Assembly: GCA_016946835.1 (NCBI GenBank)
Contig: JACVTC010000007.1
Span: 1,340,001-1,372,500 of the forward strand
Direction of reading: 5' to 3'
Source: Neocallimastix lanati (nom. inval.)
Taxonomy: Eukaryota; Neocallimastigomycota; Neocallimastigomycetes; Neocallimastigales; Neocallimastigaceae
Length of the DNA stretch: 32,500 bases
Part shown: positions 24,482-32,500 of the stretch, piece after piece
Layout: each line of letters starts with the position of its first letter
Numbering within the stretch: position 1 is the first letter of the stretch
Translations under genes and position numbers: made by a program
The notes under the pieces: generated by a model
Seen by the model: the letters and a program-made list of their open reading frames with translations, nothing else
Told to the model about the DNA's origin: nothing
The model's database searches: none

Positions 24482-24826
24482 AATATATAATAAATAATAA
24501 ATAATAAATAAATAATAAATAATAAATAATAAATAATAAATAATAAATGATAAATAATAAATAATAAATAATAAATAATAAATAATAAATGATAAATAAT
24601 AAATAATAAATAATAAATAATAAATAATAAATAATAAATAATAAATAATAAATAATAAATAATAAATAATAAATAAATAATAAATAATAAATAATAAATA
24701 ATAAATAATTAAATAATAAATAATAAATAATAAATAATAAATAATAAATAATAAATAATAAATAATAAATAATAAATAATAAATAATAAATAATAAATAA
24801 TAAATAATAAATAATAAATAATAAAA
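24482..24826. repeat. Second TAAATAA heptamer satellite
   Basis: About 345 bp of the same 7-bp unit as the array at 22585-23143, with a few TAAATGA variants and unit-length slips (TAAATAAATAA). It lies about 1.3 kb downstream of the first array in the same orientation. Minus-strand Leu/Ile/Tyr frames here are artefacts. Confidence 0.85.
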
Positions 24827-25283
24827 AAATAAATATTAAAAAAAAATTATAATTATAATAATTAATAGCAAATAGTAAATTATAATAATTATGATTATAA
24901 TAATTATAAATCAAATTATCAAAAAAGGTTAAATGAAATGATCAATGTAAAACATGTAAATAATTAAATGCTGTTGTTAATATATATAAATTAGGCATTT
25001 CTTTTTTTGTACAATTAAAACATAATGATAGTCATCTCAATAAATGGTTAATAATGAAATCCAAAAAAAAAAAAGGATATTTTTATATTAATAAATATAT
25101 ATTTATAGATAATAATTATAAAAGATAAATCTTTTGATAATTTTAATAATTATAGATATTGTCGTGTAGTTATTAAAAGGGGTTTATAAATTATAAATGA
25201 TAAAAAAAAATTATTGTCATTTAAAAATATAAATCAAATTGTTAAGCAATTTTTTTTTTTAGAATTAATTATTTATTCAAATT

Positions 25284-25329
<46 letters not shown>

Positions 25330-26060
25330 TGTTTATAATTAGGAATATTTTATTTTAGTCAATGAGATGTACTGTAATCGTATAAATACAATTAGCGGAG
25401 TAGCGGTCTCATTTTATTCAAATCTAATTATCTATTTGATAGACCTTTCAATTATTAATAATAGCAATAAATTAAAAATACATAAATTTAAAGAAATAAT
25501 AATTATAATATATAATAAATAATGAATAAATAAATAAATAAGTAAATAAATAAATAAGTAAATAAATAAATAAGTAAATAAATAAATTCATTAATTAGTT
25601 ATAATTAGGTTCATAATAAATGGGTAATTTTTCATTTCTATGGTTTCTATAATTAGAAAAAAAAAAAGATATGAATAGCTTATAAAAAAAAAATATGTTG
25701 AATAATATAAAAAATTAAAAATTAATTTTTATATAATATTTTTTATATGTTTAATTCTTTATGAACTTATAAAATTCAATATAAAATTAATATATAAAGG
25801 ATTGAAAAAAAAAATAGGAATTACTACTAATTTATTTAATATATAGTTATAATATATTTAATATTTAGTTTTAATATATTTAATATATAGTTATGATTAT
25901 TTATTATTAATAATTATAGAATTTATAAATTTATTTATTTATAATTTAAAAGATATATAATTATATAAATTATATATAAAATTAATTATAATATATATAT
26001 ATAAAATTAATTATAATATTTATATATAAAATATTAAAATATATATATTTATTTATGTAT
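24827..26060. other. AT-rich spacer with poly-T, small tandem repeats and one hairpin
   Basis: No gene is seen. A long poly-T run lies at about 25286-25327. A 16-bp unit GTAAATAAATAAATAA repeats at 25542, 25558 and 25574. Short repeats around ATATATTTAATAT(A/T)TAGTT lie at 25835-25895, and two copies of ATAAAATTAATTATAATAT at about 25976-26020. The hairpin at 25361-25413 is listed separately. Confidence 0.5.
25361..25413. other. Nested hairpin in a GC-richer patch
   Basis: AATGAGA (25361-25367) is an exact reverse complement of TCTCATT (25407-25413), and inside it TACT (25370-25373) pairs with AGTA (25399-25402). The enclosed part includes AGCGGAGTAGCGG, unusually GC-rich for the region. At 53 nt it is too short for a tRNA and lacks a T arm. 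It could be a small RNA remnant, a mobile-element scar or chance. Confidence 0.35.
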
Positions 26061-28655
26061 TATTAGTGTTTTTTTTTTTTTTGGTTATTTTGGAAAAACA
26101 TTTAATTTTATTTTTATTAAATGAATATATAATGAGTTTTAATTTACAATTATATATTTTAATATAATGCAATATATATTCAATATTACACCTAATATTC
26201 ATATTATTTATATTAAAAAATTCTTAAATAAGGATATAAATAAATTTTGAGATTTAATTTATGAAGAAATATATTATAATTTAAAGTAAAATATATACCG
26301 CAGTATATTAAAAGATACTTAAATTAATTAATTCCTTAAGAAAGCATTACAAATATTAAAAATATAGTTAATTATTTTTATTTCTTTATTTTATTATATT
26401 CATTTATACTTTTTTAATTTAATTATAATATATTTTGATTATTTTTGTACGATATTTCAAATTTATGAAAATTATTAAAAAAAAAATTAATTTTTATACT
26501 TATCTATATAAATATATTAAAATAATAGTATTTAACTTATCTGTAATATATTTTAAAATACTATTACAATATATTATTCAATAAACATTGCTATTGTATT
26601 ATATTCATTATTTATTTTTAATAAATTAAAAAGGGTAATCCAAAAAAAAATTTCTTGAAATAATTAATTAATTAATATATTATATTGTATTCCGTTAAAT
26701 AAAAGCTTTTATTTATTAATATATTAAATTAATACTAAATTTTATTTATTAAGTTTTATAGAATTAACTTCAAAATAATCTTAATCATTAAAGTTTATTA
26801 TCCTAATTATTATAAAATGATATTATAAGTTATATTCACCAAATAATCGTATAATTAAACAATCACAAAAATAATAATAAATATAAGCAATAATAATTAA
26901 ATATACCAATTAACCATCATTAACTAAATATAAATACTAAAAGTAATACTAAATTATAATACTATTATTAATAACTAGTTATAATATTATTTATTATTAT
27001 TATTAGCTATTTATTATAATATTTTATAATTATTATTAACTATTTATAATATTTTATTTATTATTATTATTAGCTATTTATTATAATATTTTATAATTAT
27101 CATTAACTATTTATTATAGTATTTTATAATTATATATTTAACATATGAAATACTATTTAGAAATAATAACAATTATCTTTCAGAATATTTTATTATAATA
27201 GTAATTATAATTTTTAAAATAATAATATATAATGAAATGAAAAAAAATATTTTTTTCTTTTGATTATATTGTTTTATGAAATATATTTTTTAAAATTCAG
27301 ATAATTAATATATTAATATTATATATATTTAAATATAATCCAATATATAGTGATATTTTTTTGTTAATTTCTGTTTTTTTTCTGTACATTATTTCATAAA
27401 ATTATATTTTTATTATTTTTATATTTTATAATTTTATACTTCATAATTTTATATTTTTATATTTTTATATTTTATATTTATTTTTTTTTAAAAAAATTTT
27501 CTTTATTTTTTTTCCTTCTTTTTCTTTTTCTTTTTTTTATTTCTTATTTTTATTTTTGTTTTAGTTTAATTTTATTTATTTATTTTTTTTTTTTATGAAA
27601 TAGTAATTTAAATTAAAAAAGAAATAAAAGTTAATTAAAAAATTATTATTTATTTTTATTTATATATAAAGATTAATTTTTTAACTTAAAAAAACATAAA
27701 TTAATCTTTTATATATAAATAAAAAACATCGAAAAAATAAATATAAATAATAATAAACAACAAAATATTTAGAAAAATTAAAACTGTAGGGTATAAATAA
27801 TAGAAAATTTTATTAATTTTTAAATTTATTTTTATTTCTTTTTTACTCGAAAATTTCAGTTTTACACTTGTATTTATAAAGTATTAATATAAACCATAAT
27901 TTAGAAATATATTATATAAAACTAAAAATAATTCATACAGTTGTTATTATTTTATACCATTTATGTTCAAAATAAAGAAAATAGTAATAATAATTAAATC
28001 AAAGCAAAACATAAAAAATAAAAATAATACCAATATTAATAATAATAAAATTCATTATTAAAATATAATAAACCTTAAGATATATATAAAATAAAGGATT
28101 AAACAGTTATAAAATTAATAATTAAAAAATAAATAAGAGAATATTATTTATAATAAAATTGATATAGTATTTTAAGTATTATTTCATTTTCTTATAATTA
28201 TAATTGTATTAAAGAAGTGAATCTTTAAAAAAGTAATATCATCTATGAATACATATAAAAAAAAGACATCATAGTACAAGGTTTTGTTAACAGAATTTTA
28301 ATTAAATAAATTAAAAGTAATTAATAGATTAGTAATACATAAAAAAATAATAAAGACATTCTAAAATGTAATAAAATATAGTCAAATAAATTATAATCAA
28401 ATACAATATAGTCAATCGGCATAATATTCCATTTAAAATAATTAAAATAAATTAATATAAATAATAAATATATTAATTAAAGAATTATAATTATATAACT
28501 CAACAAATATGATTGAATTTTATTAAATTATTTTTATATAAAAATAAAATAGATAAATAGTTATATAAAAATAAAATCTAAAAACAGAAACTAATATTTA
28601 TTTAATTTTTAAATAATTAATATTAGAATATTATATAATATAATAATTGAACAAA
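26061..28655. other. Gene-free AT-rich sequence upstream of the 535-residue protein gene
   Basis: About 2.6 kb with no recognisable coding segment. A 67-bp period duplication around TTAGCTATTTATTATAATAT starts near 27003 and 27070. The interval 27360-27600 is a T-rich stretch on the plus strand. The large inverted repeat at 27653-27725 is listed separately. The part closest to 28655 should contain the promoter of the next gene, but no element stands out. Confidence 0.5.
27653..27725. repeat. Large inverted repeat (27-bp arms, 18-nt loop)
   Basis: The left arm 27653-27679 and right arm 27698-27725 are reverse complements over 27 positions with a single extra base in the right arm. The arm starts with TTTTTATTTATATATAAA and the loop is 27680-27697. 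This is much longer than the short palindromes common in this AT-rich DNA. It could be a small MITE-like element, a cruciform site or a bidirectional terminator. Confidence 0.7.
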
Positions 28656-31110
28656 ATGACAGTTGAAATAGAAAATACTAATACAGAACAATCAACTTTA
28701 AATAAAGTTGAATCAACAGAAAATATAATAGAGGAAACCCAACTTACAGAAAAAGCCCAAATAACCGAAAAAATAGAAAACACAGAAACTACAGAAAAAA
28801 TAGAAAATACAGAATCTTCAGAAACTTCACCAAAAATCATAGAAAAAGAAAAAAATACAGAAGTAACAACATCAACAATAGAAAAAAATAAAAAATATAA
28901 AAAGAGTACTAAGAGACGTTCAAATGACGTTAAACATGTTTCTCGTAAACTTATTATGGCTTGGAAATTAGCATCAGAACATCCAGGAGCAATTACTTGG
29001 AAGGAAATAGCTCCTGTAATAGATTCGGTTGAATTTCTTTCCACACATTGGAAAAATGATGATCGTTTAAAGGATATAGAACCGGTTGCTGTTGAAATTG
29101 TTAGTCAAGTAAATAAAATTCATATGGAATTAAATTTACGTGTATTTGGTATGAATCGTTTACGTATTATTACCGAAGAATTTTTAAATCTTTTGAAAAA
29201 AGATCGTGATGCTTTTATTAAAGATACCAATGAAAAGACTAAAAATGGTGAAGAATCAGTTGAAACTGAAGTACCTCCATCACCATCTACAGTTACTGAT
29301 AATAAAAGTGAAATTAATGATACAAATGATACAACAATAGAAAGTAAATATAAATCTTTAAATTTTATATAATTATTTTTATTTATATTTTATAAAATAT
29401 ATGTTTATCTTTTTTTTTAATATATGTATTTTTTTTATACTATTATTTCATTTTATTTCATATTAAAATTTTTTTATTATATTATATATTATTATTTTAA
29501 ATGTTTATTTTTTTTATTATATTGTTTTATTTTTTCTTTTTATTATTGTTATTATTATTATATATATTATATTATTTTATATTATTTTAATAATTTCTTA
29601 TTATATTATTATATTTTATTTTAAATTTATTTCTATTATTAATTTATTTTTTTAATTATTATTATTATTATTATTTATAATTTTATTATTGTTGTTATTA
29701 TAAATTATATTCATTGAACTATATTACATTTATATTTAATTTTATTATTATTTTTTTATATTCATTGAATAATATTACATTTATATTTAATTTTATTATT
29801 ATTTTAATAAATAATAATTATAGAAAATGAAAAAGCTAAAAAATCTGAAACAAAATCAACTAGATCAAAAGAAGAGTTATTAGATAAATTGATAAATTCA
29901 TTAACTCAACTTTTTAAACTTTTAAATGAACCAGCTGATGTTACACCTTTATCATCAGCACCAAGTAGTCCAAGACCATCAAATACCCATATATCACAAC
30001 CACAAAAACATAAATCTAAGAAACGTAATTTATTCTCTGGTTTCTTCAGTAGTAGTAGTGATAAAAAACAATCAACTAATAATAATAGTTCTAATAATAA
30101 TTCTACTACCACATTAAATAACCAAGAAACAACTACTAATACAAATACTGGATTAGAAGTTTATAAAAATAATATTGTTTCCGAATGGCAAGAATATACT
30201 CGTAAATTCGTTGAACCAAATTATCTTTTTAAGGTATGTAAGTGTTACTTAGCAGCTAATCCATCAGCTATACCACCAAGAGCAAGCCTTATTGGACAAA
30301 ATTGGATATGTGTAGCTAATGAAATTAGTATGTCTTTATGGAATATTTTAAAGAAAAGAGAAGACGATTTAGCCAGTTCTCTTATTTTCTTAACACTTTA
30401 CAAACATGGTTCTCCACAAATTATAGAACGTGCTATTACTACTATTGGAAGTCAACTTCCAGAACATTTCTATGTTCGTTTAGAATATGCATTAAAATTA
30501 AAAGAGGTAATAGAAAGTTTTTTTTTTAATTTTTAATTTTCATTATTTTTATTATTTTAGTTAATTTTATAATACACATCTTTTTACCTTGTACTTGTTT
30601 ATTATTATTAATAAAAAAGTTTTAAAATTTATAAAATTTTTATTGACAAAAAAAAAAAAAAGAACATTTAAAAGATTATACAAAAATAAAAAATAAAGGA
30701 TAATATTAATAATAGTAATATATACATTTAATAAATTTAATATGTTTTATTTATTTATTTATTTACTTATTTTTTCATTTATTATAAAAATAAAACTAAC
30801 GTTTTTTTTTTTTTTTTTTTGTATGTTTATTTAAAAAAAATACTATTTTATTATTATATAAAAATAATTTCAGTATGACCAATTTAGTAAAGAAGAACAA
30901 CTCATGTTAGATAGTAATTATAAACCACCAGAAATTCAAATTCAAACACCAGTTACCCCATCTACACCAACTTTAGGTAAAAATAGCATTTCAGAAATTA
31001 GTCATAGTGGATCAACCTCCAAAAAAGATAAGAAAAATAATAATTCATTAGCTGTTAAGAAAGAGGATGATGATGAAGAATTAAGTTTTGCTGATATGTT
31101 AGCTATGTAG
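28656..31110 (+). CDS. Unrecognised 535-residue protein with two helical regions and low-complexity linkers
   Basis: I do not recognise this protein. Three exons (28656-29343, 29824-30506, 30874-31110) join in one frame with GT..AG introns (phases 1 and 0), giving 535 residues. Residues 1-75 are a Glu/Thr/Asn-rich tract with ITEKIENTE-type repeats. A basic patch (KNKKYKKSTKRR, about 77-88) follows. Residues about 89-187 look like a folded helical region (LIMAWKLASEHPGAITWKEI; MNRLRIITEEFLNLL). A Ser/Pro/Asn-rich linker follows with SSAPSSPRPS and KSKKRNLFSGFFSSSS. A second helical region lies at 342-457 (WQEYTRKFVEPNYLFKVCKC; LIGQNWICVANEISMSLWNI). The end is acidic (KKEDDDEELSFADMLAM). There is no signal peptide or membrane helix, so it is probably cytosolic or nuclear. 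I chose the first in-frame ATG before the Glu/Thr tract. Upstream non-coding exons cannot be excluded. Confidence 0.8.
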
Positions 31111-31303
31111 ATTGTTATTTTGAACATTCAAAATATTATATAAAGAATAAAAAAAAAAGTAATGAATTTATTAAGAAAAATTTAAATATATAAAAACATT
31201 TTAATATTTTAATAATAAATTTTCAAAAATAAATAAATAAATAAATTTTAATATTTAAATTATTTTTTTATATTTACCAAAAAAAAAAAAAAAAAAAAAA
31301 AAA

Positions 31304-31334
<31 letters not shown>

Positions 31335-31756
31335 TAATAAAATAATTTTTTTTTTATCATTAATCTATTATTATTTTTTTTTTTTTTTATTTTTTTATTT
31401 TTTATATTTTAAATTAAATATATATATTTTTTATTTAAATATAAATAATTCATTAATTTAAATAATAATAATAAATAAAGTAATAATAATAAATATAATA
31501 AAGTAAAATACAATAAAATTAAACAAATAATAATAAAAAATTAAATTGTAAAAAATTATTAAAAGAAACAAAAAAAAAAAAAAAAAGTTAAATATAAAAA
31601 TTTTTTAAAAAATTCAATTATTATTATTATTATTTATTAATATAATTAGACGAATATATGAAAATATTTCAAATAAGTAATAATATATAAGAATATATAA
31701 ATATAAATAATTTAAGATATAGGAATATAAATATTTTCATTTAATTATAGAATTTA

Positions 31757-31806
<50 letters not shown>

Positions 31807-31897
31807 AAAATAAAAATAAATAAATAGTAATAATAAAATAATAATAATTTAATAAATAATTTTATAAGAAATAATAAGAAATATACAAAATACAAAA

Positions 31898-31930
<33 letters not shown>

Positions 31931-32500
31931 TAATAACAAAAACTTTAATTAAAACCAAACCAAATGAAAATACATTTAAATATTTATAAAAATGTTATTT
32001 ATATATTCAATAAGGCTGGTTCTAAAAATATATATATATATATATATATTTACATAATAATAACATTTTTATAAACTTTCCCAAAAATCAAGTAAATATA
32101 TCATATATTGATTTATATTTATTTTTTTTTTTTTATTTATTATTTATTATTTTTTTTATTTTTTTTTTTTTATTTTTTAAAATAGAAGAAATAGAAAAAA
32201 AAAAAATAATGATAATAATAAAATAAATAAAGGAAAAAAAATAAATTATTAACAACAGAAAAACAAAAACAAAAACAAAAACAAATAAAAAAAAAAAAAT
32301 TGTTTATAAATATTTTATAAAAAACAAAAATTTATATATAAAATATTATTATTTGATACAAATTATTTAAGAAAGTAATTATATAATATAAATTAAAAAA
32401 AATATATATTAAAAAATTTTTATGTATATGTAAATTTATATTAAATAAAATAATAAAGATAATAAAAATAAATAATATAAAAATTAAAATTAAATAAAAT
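31111..32500. other. AT-rich right flank
   Basis: About 1.4 kb with no gene. Long poly-A runs lie at about 31280-31305, 31759-31803 and 31901-31928, (ATA)n at about 31305-31328 and (AT)n at about 32030-32049. It starts with the 3' flank of the 535-residue protein gene. Homopolymer frames on the minus strand (poly-Phe) are not real. Confidence 0.55.

Noticed and set aside
24438-24914. 158-codon minus-strand frame
   Set aside because: Same TAAATAA satellite artefact.
25361-25413. tRNA gene
   Set aside because: A 7-bp acceptor-like stem is present, but the length is only 53 nt and no D or T arm or B-box can be found.
29424-29624. 66-codon Phe/Tyr-rich frame
   Set aside because: It lies in the AT-rich first intron of the 535-residue protein gene and only reflects base composition.
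31737-31958. 73-codon poly-Phe minus-strand frame
   Set aside because: It is a translation of two poly-A runs.
32011-32027. AAGGCTGGTTCT patch as a third copy of the A-tailed element
   Set aside because: Only a few bases resemble the reverse strand of the island and there is no tail; too short to support.

Overview
The window looks like nuclear DNA of an extremely AT-rich eukaryote, most likely an anaerobic gut fungus (Neocallimastigomycota). The evidence is long A/T homopolymers, (AAT/ATT)n and (AT)n microsatellites everywhere, GT..AG spliceosomal introns of roughly 70-520 nt, Asn/Ser-rich low-complexity protein segments, and large gene-free spacers. A dictyostelid-like amoeba is the main alternative, but the low gene density and the intron-rich SMC5 gene fit the fungus better. 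The lineage call is inference.

Layout. (1) 94-3562, minus strand: the 5' two thirds of SMC5, ten visible exons, running off the left edge. (2) 3563-5199: AT-rich spacer between divergent genes. (3) 5200-20927, plus strand: three paralogous genes (called A, B and C here) at 5200-8890, 9916-13745 and 17110-20927. Each has five exons with identical intron positions and phases. Each encodes a signal peptide, a bacterial-type family-1 solute-binding domain, a short Cys-containing linker, a class C-like seven-helix membrane domain, and a long Ser/Asn-rich cytoplasmic tail. (4) 20928-28655: about 7.7 kb without recognisable genes. It holds heptamer and other satellites, a large inverted repeat, and a GC-richer island with a 38-nt A-tail that has a truncated relative at 14826-14861. 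(5) 28656-31110, plus strand: a three-exon gene for an unrecognised 535-residue protein. (6) 31111-32500: AT-rich flank.

The main biology is the receptor cluster. A nutrient-binding fold of bacterial periplasmic type is joined to a eukaryotic class C GPCR core, so the three proteins are plausibly cell-surface sensors for sugars, oligosaccharides or similar small solutes, signalling through G proteins. Their tails keep short basic-Ser motifs in otherwise fast-changing sequence, which suggests control by phosphorylation. SMC5 (genome maintenance) and the 535-residue protein look unrelated to this role.

Exon models were built by hand. Each receptor model closes in one frame across all five exons, and splice choices were cross-checked between the three paralogs. 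SMC5 exons were checked by frame and by resemblance to SMC5 family motifs. No database search was possible.
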